From NCBI GenBank assembly GCA_026129135.1, contig JAHCIQ010000003.1:124001-188000 (forward strand): a stretch of DNA of 64,000 nt, in the 5' to 3' direction. The notes under the pieces were generated by a model. The model ran no database searches and was not told where the DNA came from. It was given only the letters and a program-made list of their open reading frames with translations. This stretch comes from Cyanobacteria bacterium TGS_CYA1 (GTDB lineage: Bacteria > Cyanobacteriota > Vampirovibrionia > Obscuribacterales > Obscuribacteraceae). Within the stretch, counting starts at the first letter, position 1. Each line of letters starts with the position of its first letter. Shown in pieces: positions 52,317-60,607 of this stretch. Made by a program: the position numbers and the translations under genes.

Positions 52317-53129
52317 ATGGCTAAATCGCTTACCTTCAAAGGCAAGGGACTTACTTCCAGGCAGGATGTTACTGTCACGATTAGGGAGTCCAAGCCTGGA
52401 TCTGGTATAACCTTTTTGCTTTCCGAATTCGGCAATTATTGCAAGAATGGCAATGAAGAGTGGCCTCGAATAAGCATTAAAGCCATTGCAGGCAATGTAT
52501 GCAGCACTGTACGTAATACCGCCCTTGGCATAGACCGACATAGAGTCTGTTATATAGAACACTTGATGTGCGCCATAGCACTTTGTGGTCTCGATGATCT
52601 CGAAATTCAAGTCGATGGAGCCGAATTACCAATGGGAAATGGCTCAAGCGATTTCTGGGTAAAACTCTTGCAAGAAGCAGGAATGCAAAAAGCGATAGAC
52701 AAAAAAATAGATTTGAAAGAAACGGTGGTAGTGACATCAGGCGACAAAATGGTAATGGCTGTGCCTGATCAGAAATTCTCAGCTTCGTATTTGCTCGACA
52801 TGAATCACCCGCTCGTCGGTCGAGTATGGGGTAGCTGGACCTCAGAAGAAGACATTAGCGAAGTGGCTTCTGCCCGTACTTTTGGACCGCTTCAGGAACA
52901 TAAGATGCTCGGCTTCGATAAAGACGTAGTCAGTTTTACTAAAGATGGTTTCAGCGAAGAGTTGCGCTTTAAAGACGAGCCAGTGAGACACAAAATTCTC
53001 GATTTAATTGGCGATATGTTTTTGTGCGGCATAAACCCGCTTCGCATCAATGCTCGCTTTATAAGTATCAAAGGTGGTCACAGTCTCGATGTGGCGCTGG
53101 CTAAAAAATTAGCGCTGGCCCTTGCGTGA
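52317..53129 (+). CDS. lpxC: UDP-3-O-acyl-N-acetylglucosamine deacetylase
   Basis: 270 residues. First committed step of lipid A synthesis. Zinc-ligand and catalytic motifs are preserved: the His in YIEHLMCAI, the RHKILDLIGDMF stretch (His and Asp ligands), the ELPMGNGSS loop and the KGGHSLDVALAKKL His. ARTFG is also present. Shorter than the 300-residue proteobacterial enzyme, similar to cyanobacterial ones. No fabZ, lpxA or lpxB follows; they must lie elsewhere. Its last 21 bp overlap the convergent haem-binding gene. Confidence 0.92.
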   Translation: MAKSLTFKGKGLTSRQDVTVTIRESKPGSGITFLLSEFGNYCKNGNEEWPRISIKAIAGNVCSTVRNTALGIDRHRVCYIEHLMCAIALCGLDDLEIQVDGAELPMGNGSSDFWVKLLQEAGMQKAIDKKIDLKETVVVTSGDKMVMAVPDQKFSASYLLDMNHPLVGRVWGSWTSEEDISEVASARTFGPLQEHKMLGFDKDVVSFTKDGFSEELRFKDEPVRHKILDLIGDMFLCGINPLRINARFISIKGGHSLDVALAKKLALALA

Positions 53130-53579
53130 TTCTGTTTCTGCTTTAATCCAATCTGTAAACGCTTTACGGTCGCTTTCAGTCAAGCCTGCATCCCAGTGCA
53201 AAAGTTTGTATTTCCCCGGGGGCATCTCTCCAGACTCTATCACGGTGTGAATTTTAGACAGCTCGAGCCTGCTGAATTCCTGCAGTCCTAGCAATTTTTC
53301 GCGAGTGAAGGGCATGTTTTCAGATGCATCTTTTACATCGTCGTCTATTAGTTGTTTGGCAAATGGAAAGTCTTTATAAAATGGATAAATGGTTTTGCCT
53401 TTAATATGACAATCGGCACACTTGTTTTGCATGATAATAGAAACCGGCTTCAACTCAGGTAGTCCACCCAGTGGTTCCTCAATTTGTCTTTTGGCGAAAT
53501 TATTCGAAAGGGGAAAAGCAAGAAGCGCAAGTGATACCACTAAGAAAACGGGAATTCCTATTTTCAATACTTTTTTCAT
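53109..53579 (-). CDS. Exported haem-binding domain protein (mono-haem c-type)
   Basis: 156 residues with an N-terminal membrane/signal helix (IGIPVFLVVSLALLAFPLS). A single CxxCH haem-attachment site occurs in NKCADCHIKG. The surrounding pattern (MQNKCADCH...YPFYKDFPFAKQLI, then GLQEFSRLELSKI and ESGEMPPGKY) is that of the Haem_bd (PF14376-like) family. It likely sits in the periplasm on a membrane anchor and takes part in electron transfer. Stop overlaps lpxC by 21 bp; start shares one base with the upstream stop (TAATG). Confidence 0.87.
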   Translation of the reverse strand: MKKVLKIGIPVFLVVSLALLAFPLSNNFAKRQIEEPLGGLPELKPVSIIMQNKCADCHIKGKTIYPFYKDFPFAKQLIDDDVKDASENMPFTREKLLGLQEFSRLELSKIHTVIESGEMPPGKYKLLHWDAGLTESDRKAFTDWIKAETESRKGQR

Positions 53580-54712
53580 TACTGAATATAAGGTTCGAAG
53601 GGTTTTGCCAGTCTTTGATATTGCTCAGGTGTAATCAGATTATTATAGAGCAAGAACCAGTAATACTCTATATATTCCGAATTGCGGTCGTGCATGTCGT
53701 AAACGCTCCAGAGTGGAATTTGCAATTCTAGTTTGTGACCTGGTCGTATCAATTCGAGGTGTTTGATTTGTCCCCGTCTTCCAGTCAGCATGAAATGGAG
53801 CGAAGTGATATTTTGCTGCGAAATATCCTGACCATCGATGGATGCCAGAATATCGCCTTTCTGCACTCCATAATATTGAGCAGCTCCGCCATTGAGCGTG
53901 TTTTGCACTATCCAGGGTCCGCCAATGTTTTTACTGAGTAAAAGTCCGATAGTGCCGTATTGCATGAGACGAACAGCCAGTTCTTTGCGTGCGCTTGTCA
54001 CTCCGCCTGTAAGGGCGTGGTCCTGCGTCTTAGCATTTTGAGAAACTTCAAGCACCCCTTTTTCCAGTTGCAATTTTTGAAATGCGCCTGGTGCCTGCGG
54101 TATTACAGCTGGTGCGCTCATACTGATTTCGGCAACCAGAGTTGCATTAGCTGGTTTTTGATTTTCTGCTTTTTGAGTCTTTGGAGGCTCAATTGCTATC
54201 TGGGCTTTACTCAAAATCAATTCGCTTTTGAGTGCTGTCAGGCGTGGTACCACAGGGTCGTTTGCACTTAAATTTTCACTGGCAAGCGTTATCGCTTCTT
54301 CCAGATTTATCCAGGCGAGATCTTGATTGCCAATTACACTGTACATTTTTGCCAGACCAAATTTGGACAGAATGACGGTTCGTATGACTTTTGCATTTTT
54401 CAGATCTGTAGCATCTGCAAGTGATTGATTGAAACTTTCTATAGCCTCGTCATAGCGCGCAGCGCCAGCGAGTGCCACAGCTGTTTTGCGAGAGGCCTCA
54501 GCCATTTCGTACTTGCTATTTTCGCTCTCGCCAATCTGTCTTGCTTCTTTATAAAGACTGATGCCTTGTTCGAAATCGTGAGTAGAAACAGCGTGGTCTC
54601 CAGCTTTCAGTTTGTCCTCATACGAAACTGTTTGAGCAAATCCAGATAATGCAAACGAAATTTGCAGTAAAAGACTCGATGCAAGAATGCCATTTACTGA
54701 TAGTCTTGGCAT
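53579..54712 (-). CDS. Exported TPR-PDZ protein
   Basis: 377 residues. Signal peptide (LLLQISFALSGFAQ), about four TPR-like helical pairs at 35-165, a Pro/Ala-rich linker, then a PDZ domain at about 245-330 (WIVQNTLNGGAAQYYGVQKGDILASIDGQDI). No protease catalytic triad is present. PDZ plus TPR suggests a periplasmic binding scaffold. Both neighbours share one base with it (TAATG overlaps), so the PEBP, TPR-PDZ and haem-binding genes are one operon. Confidence 0.8.
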   Translation of the reverse strand: MPRLSVNGILASSLLLQISFALSGFAQTVSYEDKLKAGDHAVSTHDFEQGISLYKEARQIGESENSKYEMAEASRKTAVALAGAARYDEAIESFNQSLADATDLKNAKVIRTVILSKFGLAKMYSVIGNQDLAWINLEEAITLASENLSANDPVVPRLTALKSELILSKAQIAIEPPKTQKAENQKPANATLVAEISMSAPAVIPQAPGAFQKLQLEKGVLEVSQNAKTQDHALTGGVTSARKELAVRLMQYGTIGLLLSKNIGGPWIVQNTLNGGAAQYYGVQKGDILASIDGQDISQQNITSLHFMLTGRRGQIKHLELIRPGHKLELQIPLWSVYDMHDRNSEYIEYYWFLLYNNLITPEQYQRLAKPFEPYIQ

Positions 54713-55266
54713 TATTTGCGGCCGTAGATTCCGACTACTTCGCCTGTGCCAAGTACGTGTCCTTCAATAGCTTTGTAAAATGCTTTCTTATCGCTGTTTG
54801 CCTTCAAATCAAGTTTCTGGTCTAATGCGAAGACTTTGAAATGATAGTGGTGGTCAGGACCTTTAGGTGGGGAAGGTCCGTTGTAACCGGTCTTTTTGAA
54901 GTCGTTCATCCCTTGAACTGCCCCATCTTTCAACTCGCCAGATTTCTCTACATTTTCTTTGAGCTCTGTTTTGGAAGGCGAAATGTTCCAAATCAGCCAG
55001 TGGAACCATGTGCCGACAGGAGCGTCCGGGTCTTCGCAAGAAAGAGCCACAGATTTAGTTCCAGCTGGAAGCTTGGCAATGACTATTTGAGGCGAGATGT
55101 CTTCGCCATCGGCTGTGTATTTTTTGTCGATTGTGCCATTTGGCTGGAAAGAAGTGCTTGTGATTTGCAAGGTTTCTTTTGGTTTGTCCTTTGACAATAC
55201 AGACTTAGCCACGATAGATGTCAGAATGAGAGACGCTGCAAGGCTCGAAAAAACTATTTTGTTCAA
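54712..55266 (-). CDS. Exported PEBP-family (YbhB/YbcL-like) protein
   Basis: 184 residues. The start is the TTG at 55266, with AAGGAG 8 nt upstream; the frame is open to 55320 but lacks a signal there. Signal-like N-terminus (NKIVFSSLAASLILTSIVAKSVLS). The PEBP core motifs are clear: LSCEDPDAPVGTWFHWLIWNI and GYNGPSPPKGPDHHYHFKVFALD. Bacterial PEBPs are phosphate/phosphatidylethanolamine-binding-like with poorly defined roles. First gene of the PEBP/TPR-PDZ/haem operon. Confidence 0.92.
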   Translation of the reverse strand: MNKIVFSSLAASLILTSIVAKSVLSKDKPKETLQITSTSFQPNGTIDKKYTADGEDISPQIVIAKLPAGTKSVALSCEDPDAPVGTWFHWLIWNISPSKTELKENVEKSGELKDGAVQGMNDFKKTGYNGPSPPKGPDHHYHFKVFALDQKLDLKANSDKKAFYKAIEGHVLGTGEVVGIYGRK

Positions 55267-55280
55267 TTCATCTACTCCTT
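55266..55280 (-). promoter_or_regulatory. Shine-Dalgarno AAGGAG selecting the TTG start of the PEBP gene
   Basis: AAGGAG on the minus strand (55280-55275) is 8 nt before TTG at 55266. The alternative of beginning at 55320 would place a polar stretch before the hydrophobic segment. Confidence 0.6.
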
Positions 55281-55318
55281 GCTGCAACAAAAGCTGGCAA
55301 AATTGTACACTATAAGCC

Positions 55319-56023
55319 ATGTTTCATCTTAAATCGCTTCTTCATCCCAGAATACAGGTCGGTTCAACAGGTCTGTCCATTAACCTTGGAGGCGACACTC
55401 GAACCAAGGCATGTATTTGCTTTGAGCGATTGGACGAATTAACTGATGCGCGAAATGAGCTGCTTTCGATTTGCAAGATATCCCAGAGCAAGTATCTGGG
55501 TCCAAAGGGCAAGCGGCAGGAGGATTTGCTCCTTGTCGGAGTATTCGATTTCAGGTCGATTCCCGAAATTGGCGGCTATTTGCACCTTTATTTGAGTTCT
55601 CAATATCGGGACTATCAACCTAAAGAAAGGGGCTGGAATCTGGTGACTCTTGAATCTCATCCGCTTGTTGGAGGCTTTCAAGGGAATAAACTTTCTGCGA
55701 AACTGGCTGTAGATCCTGATTCTCATCCGATAGTCTCAAACTATACTGAAAAGCCAGGCACTTTGTTGTTTCACGGAGCTAAACCGGGCGAGGCGCTGAA
55801 TATTGCAGCGTTTCACGCAAATGGCATCTCATATAGCGAGGCACGTGCCAGAGACCCGCATTTTAGTCATTTGCTCGAATCAGCCCGCAACTGGTTTGTA
55901 CTTTTCGCATTTAGGGAAAAAGAGTTATTGGACCAGGAAACTTCTCGCATCCTATATGTTTGTATGACGGAGGACGATTTCAGCAACAAGGCATTTGGCA
56001 AGTGCCAGCTTGTTTTCGTCTGA
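55319..56023 (+). CDS. Protein of unknown function
   Basis: 234 residues, soluble, no signal peptide. Beta-rich N-terminal half (QVGSTGLSINLGGD..., VGVFDFRSIPEIGGYLHLYLS) and a C-terminal half with ALNIAAFHANGISYSEARARDPHFSHLLESARNWF, which has helical character. No family recognised. Divergent from the PEBP operon, the two starts being about 52 bp apart. Confidence 0.55.
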   Translation: MFHLKSLLHPRIQVGSTGLSINLGGDTRTKACICFERLDELTDARNELLSICKISQSKYLGPKGKRQEDLLLVGVFDFRSIPEIGGYLHLYLSSQYRDYQPKERGWNLVTLESHPLVGGFQGNKLSAKLAVDPDSHPIVSNYTEKPGTLLFHGAKPGEALNIAAFHANGISYSEARARDPHFSHLLESARNWFVLFAFREKELLDQETSRILYVCMTEDDFSNKAFGKCQLVFV

Positions 56024-56096
56024 TTCTCAATTACAAAATGGTGACAATTGTTTGCTAGCTTAGTAGTACTTACTAACCGGAATTGAGCACTGATCG

Positions 56097-56558
56097 ATGA
56101 CTAACGATAGAGAACAGGCAGCCAAAAAAGCATTGGGCGATATTCGCTGGCTTTTAAATAGTCAAGACAAAGGCGAAGAGTTTGGCGATGGAGATTCGTA
56201 TCTCGATGGACCAGCTGTTTGCGGTCTTCTTCGTAAGAATTTCGGCAAGCTGGATCCAGACAACGATGGAATTACTCGCAAAGAACTGATTACTGCACTG
56301 GGAAATCATGAGTCTTACAGCGAAGACGAGTATGAGATGCTTCGATTAATCACCAAATATTTTGATACGGTCATTAATTTGTCTGAAGATGAAGACGGAC
56401 CTGAAGAAACGAAAATCAGTCTGAACGATCTGGATGTGCTCGAACAATTCCTTGTTCATGGAAAATTCAGCATGAAAGAATTGCATAAATGGTGCAACAT
56501 AGGCAATAAAAATGGCGGTGTTGAAAGTGTTGGACCGCCACCAATGGCAGGTCGATGA
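56097..56558 (+). CDS. EF-hand-like acidic protein
   Basis: 153 residues, acidic, soluble. A putative Ca2+-binding loop DPDNDGITRKEL occurs near residue 60 with flanking helices (CGLLRKNFGKL and ITALGNHESYSEDE). The loop has D1, D3, D5 and G6, but the final Glu is at position 11 rather than 12, so binding is uncertain. No export signal. It overlaps the next start by 4 bp (ATGA). Confidence 0.6.
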   Translation: MTNDREQAAKKALGDIRWLLNSQDKGEEFGDGDSYLDGPAVCGLLRKNFGKLDPDNDGITRKELITALGNHESYSEDEYEMLRLITKYFDTVINLSEDEDGPEETKISLNDLDVLEQFLVHGKFSMKELHKWCNIGNKNGGVESVGPPPMAGR

Positions 56559-57052
56559 AGTGTGAAATGAACAGAAGTGTTTTAACCAGAACTAGTCTTA
56601 TCGCCTGTGCTCTTGCGCTCTGGAGTGCATCTTGTGTTGACCTTCAAGCAGAAGCGAAAGGCAAGGCTCAAGCTAAAAAGAACCAGCAGCAGTCTAGCGT
56701 CAATTATAACGATCCTGCAATCAAGGAAGTGAAAGCCGCTTATGATCAGGGTCGATGGAAAGATGCCCTGAAGAAAATTGCGACTATGAAGCCGACCGAG
56801 CTCACTCATTATTACACCGGACTGTGTTATCAGGGACAAAACCAGCTTGCTAAAGCAGCTAGTGAATTTCAGTGGATTGTTATGTATGGCAAAGATGCCA
56901 GGCTCAAATATAACTCTCAGGTCATTTTGAATTCGCTGCAAGCTTACAGCACAAGACGGACATATCAGGGACAGGGCAATCTCTTTGCCCGTACCTCGGT
57001 TGGATATGGTCGGTCTGGCGGTGGTGGGGGTGGGGGCGTCCGGCGCGGCTGA
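56555..57052 (+). CDS. Exported TPR-like small protein
   Basis: 165 residues. Signal peptide (LIACALALWSASCVDLQAEAKG), a basic Gln/Lys spacer, then a TPR-like helical region (KAAYDQGRWKDALKKIATMKPTELTHYYTGLCYQGQN). The C-terminus is a Gly-rich tail ending GGGGGGVRRG. Co-translated with the EF-hand-like gene. A terminator hairpin follows. Confidence 0.7.
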   Translation: MKCEMNRSVLTRTSLIACALALWSASCVDLQAEAKGKAQAKKNQQQSSVNYNDPAIKEVKAAYDQGRWKDALKKIATMKPTELTHYYTGLCYQGQNQLAKAASEFQWIVMYGKDARLKYNSQVILNSLQAYSTRRTYQGQGNLFARTSVGYGRSGGGGGGGVRRG

Positions 57053-57066
57053 GGCGGCTAATTTTG

Positions 57067-57086
57067 AAAGCAGGTTGCTTTTTATT
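57067..57086 (+). terminator. Hairpin and T-run after the EF-hand-like/TPR operon
   Basis: AAAGCA (57067-57072) pairs with TGCTTT (57076-57081) around a 3-nt loop, followed by TTATTT. The stem is short (6 bp) and it overlaps the stop of the convergent gene. Confidence 0.45.
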
Positions 57087-58845
57087 TCTGAATACTCATA
57101 AGTGGGCTTGGTGTTACCGGTGGTTTTTGACTTGGTGCTTCTGATTTGACCATTTCGATTTCGCGCACCAGTAAAGATGGTGTCACAAGGTGCGTATAAT
57201 TGTTCGAAGTCTGCTCCACCGCGTAGGCATCTGTATCGTTGCCTGCAGCGACGATATCTTTTAACACCCTGATATTGGTTGGAGCGAATTTGACTCCGCG
57301 AATCTGTTCTTCTTTACCCGAGCGTGTATCTACTTTGTAGACAAGTATGGGACTGGGCAGATTAATCGACGAAGACGATGATGAATTCAAGACGAATGAC
57401 GCATTGATATCGTCGCTGGAAAAGGCTTCGCGTTGAGTGTTGTCCATTCTTCGGACTGCTATAACATAAGGAAGACCAGCTTCTTCTCCCAGTCTGCGCA
57501 ACATTTTGATCAGGTCTTTATGAGAGCTGCTTTTAGTGCTGGTTAAAAGTAGAATACTATTTTGAGCCGTGTCATCAGATATTACGCCATGTCCGTTTGT
57601 CGTTTTGGTGTATTTGGTCGGTGTTCGTCCTGCGCAAAAGGCTTTTAATTCACCGTTCTGGACGATATCAATTTTTTGCGGTTGCACTCCTTCCTCGTCT
57701 ATTTCATAACCGCCAAAAAGTTGTTTTCCTTTCCACGTGCGCATGTAAGGGTCGTCTATGAGGCTTAAAAAGGTCGGCATAATACGCTTGTTCATTTTAC
57801 GACCCAGTGGATTTGTCGAAGTCACGGTATTTGAATAACTGGATAAATGGTCTCGCTTAGCCACCACATTTGGTGCAAGGGTACTGGCTAAGAACTCGGC
57901 TGCTGCTTGACCTTCGAACAGCACCGGTCCATCGTAATCTTCGCCTTGAGGAGCCTGCACAATTTCGGTGAGCCTTCTACCAAGACCGCGCAATTCTGTT
58001 TTCATTTGCTCAAGCGATGGCAAATTGTCTTCGTCTCTTGCAAGTGCCTCCAGCCCATCAGAAATTACTTCGCCTTCTTTGGTTTGGATGCTGGCAAATG
58101 CCTGGTAACGAGCAGAACATTCGCCATTGCGAGCGATTGTACTTTCGCTATTGACCAGCCACAAATTAAGTACACGCTCGTCGAACCTGACCCAGGAATT
58201 GCGCAAAAGTGGAAATTCAAGAAAGACGCTCGATAATTCGCGGACTTTGTCTGTCCATACATCTTTATCTAGTTTCATTTTTCGCGCTTCATTAATGAGA
58301 TGAAAGGGAGGCGCAGGTGAGAAATCGTCAAGAGCCGAGTTTACATTACGTTCCAGCATCAAAGCCTTCTTCTCGTCGAGAAACTTGACTGCTTGCTTAT
58401 ATTTGAGGTCTGTAGACAACCAGACACTTTTGCGCAAAGCCATATAGTTTTCATCGACCGGAGTGGTATCAGATTTGGTAGAACTAGCTTCTGCATAATC
58501 GGTGCTATCAAAATTGGTATTGTCTAGTTTGTAGCTTCCCACCCGCACTATGGGGTAAAGACTGCGGTCTTTTTTTCCTGATCTGGTCGTTATCGCTCCC
58601 AAACTACCTTCAACACTAAAATCGATGCTCTCATAGAGGTTATAAGCCAGAAAATAAGGTGCCTCATGACCCGGTAGGCGCAATAATTTGAGCGACCGGT
58701 GCAATTCATCAAGCAATGCCTTGAAATTGGTATCCAGCGCCTCTGGTTCTTTTAATTCTTCAGCAGTACTCTCGGCAAGTACAGGTGAAATATTAAAAGT
58801 GAGACAAAGCAGAGTTAGCGCGCTTGCAATAGTCTTTCTTATCAT
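57082..58845 (-). CDS. Exported TldD/PmbA-family protein lacking the metal motif
   Basis: 587 residues with a signal peptide (IASALTLLCLTFNISPVLA). It is a paralogue of the upstream TldD-like gene: the segment AVLF(E)GQAAAEFLASTLAP aligns with AILNGKAAAVFFHETLGH, but the HExxxH residues are replaced by A, S and P. This mirrors the cytosolic TldD/TldE(PmbA) pair, in which the TldE-type partner has no zinc site. C-terminal TldD-like strands (MRRMDNTQREAFSSDDI...) are retained. The ATG overlaps the TldD-like stop by 4 bp. It probably forms a heterodimer with that protein. Confidence 0.82.
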   Translation of the reverse strand: MIRKTIASALTLLCLTFNISPVLAESTAEELKEPEALDTNFKALLDELHRSLKLLRLPGHEAPYFLAYNLYESIDFSVEGSLGAITTRSGKKDRSLYPIVRVGSYKLDNTNFDSTDYAEASSTKSDTTPVDENYMALRKSVWLSTDLKYKQAVKFLDEKKALMLERNVNSALDDFSPAPPFHLINEARKMKLDKDVWTDKVRELSSVFLEFPLLRNSWVRFDERVLNLWLVNSESTIARNGECSARYQAFASIQTKEGEVISDGLEALARDEDNLPSLEQMKTELRGLGRRLTEIVQAPQGEDYDGPVLFEGQAAAEFLASTLAPNVVAKRDHLSSYSNTVTSTNPLGRKMNKRIMPTFLSLIDDPYMRTWKGKQLFGGYEIDEEGVQPQKIDIVQNGELKAFCAGRTPTKYTKTTNGHGVISDDTAQNSILLLTSTKSSSHKDLIKMLRRLGEEAGLPYVIAVRRMDNTQREAFSSDDINASFVLNSSSSSSINLPSPILVYKVDTRSGKEEQIRGVKFAPTNIRVLKDIVAAGNDTDAYAVEQTSNNYTHLVTPSLLVREIEMVKSEAPSQKPPVTPSPLMSIQK

Positions 58846-60593
58846 TGTTTGCGTTCCTGTGTGTTAGCCTGCGCACCAGTTTGCACTATCGATGGATCGG
58901 GGAGCAAAGGTGGCTTTTCATCAGACTTTTGTTTGCGCTGTACTTCGATAGTTTTTACAAGCAAACTAGGAGCCGATGCCGATACGCTAATCCATCCAGA
59001 TTCAGCACCACATTCGCCATTGAAGATTTGGGTTTCGTTAGAAGCTGCTTCGATTTGTTCAAGACTTGCAAGAGGGGTTCCCACTATGTCTACGCCTCTA
59101 ATCATTTCGTCTTTGCGTCCGTCTGCATATACTTTGGTTACAAGCAAAGGATAGAGTCTGAAAAGTTGAGGCTCGCCTACCTGGGTCATGGTGGAGCCAC
59201 CTGCAATTTCGTCGAAAATCAGACCATAAGATTTGCCTTGTTTTTTCATTTCTTCAATCAATTTTGCACGTAATTGATCGTAACTGATAGTTTTGTTCTG
59301 TTCTGCCACGACCATCAGATTACCCTGTCTTGCACAAGGTGGAGTGCCGTAATTGCAACGACCATGTCCATTTGAATGAGGGTAGCCTGAGATAGGCGAG
59401 CGACCCATCAAAAAGCCTTTGAGCTTGCCATGGTCGACCAGTGTCACTGGGCGCGAGGGAACACCTTCATCGTCGAATTTATAGTAGCCAGAAAGCTCGG
59501 TGTCATTTAGTTTGAAACGACTGGGATCATCTATGATTGAGATAAAATCAGGCAATATTTGAGTGCCGACTTTTTCTTTGAAGGTGCGACCTTCTCCCTC
59601 GTCCTTTTGTCGATGACCTTCAAGACGATGTCCAAGTGTTTCATGAAAGAAGACTGCGGCAGCTTTGCCATTTAAAATTGCCGGTCCCACAAATGGCTCT
59701 GCCAGTGGTGCTGTTCGTAATACTTTCAGTTTATTTGCCATGTCTTCAATCTTGGCTTGGAGTGCTTCTTCGCTAGGTAAATCAGTAAGGCTATTCGCTT
59801 CGAATCGATCGAATAACCAGAGCACCATGCCGTCATTAGCCACAGTATCTGCATAAATACTAACTATGTGAGATTTGCATGTATCCTGGATACAAGAACC
59901 TTCGCTTGAAACTAGATAATTGACTTGAGCACCACAGGTGAAGCGTACATAAGAATCTTTTATTTCGGGAAATTTGTTGAATACGCCGGATAATCGTCTT
60001 ATTTTCTCTTCCCATTCACCTCGCTCGACATTGTAAGTGAGAGGTTGAGCCGAAAATGATTGTGGTTGTTCCATGGCGAAATCATCTGACTGATCGAGTT
60101 CGTCGACTTTGACGTCTTTATTGGCTTTAATCAAAGCAAATCGCTTTTGGGCCATCCAGAATGCCTTGTCGGATAGTCGCCACAAAATAGTGCGCAAAGA
60201 AATGTCGTTATTGTCGATAGGCAGAGAATCGCTAATGACATGGACCGAATTGTCGCTATACCCGCGCAGAATATGCGAGTTATCCAGTTTGGGGCTGCCT
60301 ACTCTTAGTTCTACTTGAGCAAATCTGAATTTACTTGGATCAGAGCGGTCCGAAAGAGACCCCCATTTTCCCGACACGCTTGTATGTTCGCCTTCTAAAG
60401 CTCTGTAGGCTAGAAAATAAACTGGAGAGCTGCCTTGATTTTTCATCGCGGCAAAATTTCTATCAAGTTCGGTTTTCATCGACCAGAGCACAGGATATTT
60501 TTCTTTTTCATCTTCCAGATTGAGCGCGGAAGATGGCAAACATGTTGAAAGGAAGATGGTCAAAAGAGCCAGCAGTTTCAATCTATGTCTCAA
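58842..60593 (-). CDS. Exported TldD-family metalloprotease
   Basis: 583 residues from a TTG start with AAGGAG 7 nt upstream. Signal peptide (LKLLALLTIFLSTCLPSSALN). The HExxxH motif HETLGH has H317, E318 and H322, followed by RLEGHRQ, which matches the TldD zinc site. Downstream GEPQLFRLYPLLVTKVYADG and VSASAPSLLVKTIEV are TldD C-terminal features. Cytosolic TldD/TldE process microcin B17 leader peptides and CcdA; this pair is predicted to be periplasmic, so the substrate must differ. Both genes are coupled by 4 bp. Confidence 0.88.
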   Translation of the reverse strand: MRHRLKLLALLTIFLSTCLPSSALNLEDEKEKYPVLWSMKTELDRNFAAMKNQGSSPVYFLAYRALEGEHTSVSGKWGSLSDRSDPSKFRFAQVELRVGSPKLDNSHILRGYSDNSVHVISDSLPIDNNDISLRTILWRLSDKAFWMAQKRFALIKANKDVKVDELDQSDDFAMEQPQSFSAQPLTYNVERGEWEEKIRRLSGVFNKFPEIKDSYVRFTCGAQVNYLVSSEGSCIQDTCKSHIVSIYADTVANDGMVLWLFDRFEANSLTDLPSEEALQAKIEDMANKLKVLRTAPLAEPFVGPAILNGKAAAVFFHETLGHRLEGHRQKDEGEGRTFKEKVGTQILPDFISIIDDPSRFKLNDTELSGYYKFDDEGVPSRPVTLVDHGKLKGFLMGRSPISGYPHSNGHGRCNYGTPPCARQGNLMVVAEQNKTISYDQLRAKLIEEMKKQGKSYGLIFDEIAGGSTMTQVGEPQLFRLYPLLVTKVYADGRKDEMIRGVDIVGTPLASLEQIEAASNETQIFNGECGAESGWISVSASAPSLLVKTIEVQRKQKSDEKPPLLPDPSIVQTGAQANTQERKQ

Positions 60594-60606
60594 CTTCTGT
60601 CTCCTT
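60593..60606 (-). promoter_or_regulatory. Shine-Dalgarno AAGGAG selecting the TTG start of the TldD-like gene
   Basis: AAGGAG (60606-60601 on the minus strand) precedes TTG 60593 by 7 nt. This start gives a standard signal peptide at the N-terminus. Confidence 0.65.
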
Positions 60607-60607
60607 T

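Noticed and set aside
57082..60593. Microcin-type TldD/E maturation locus
   Set aside because: No precursor or cyclodehydratase genes flank the pair and both proteins carry signal peptides.
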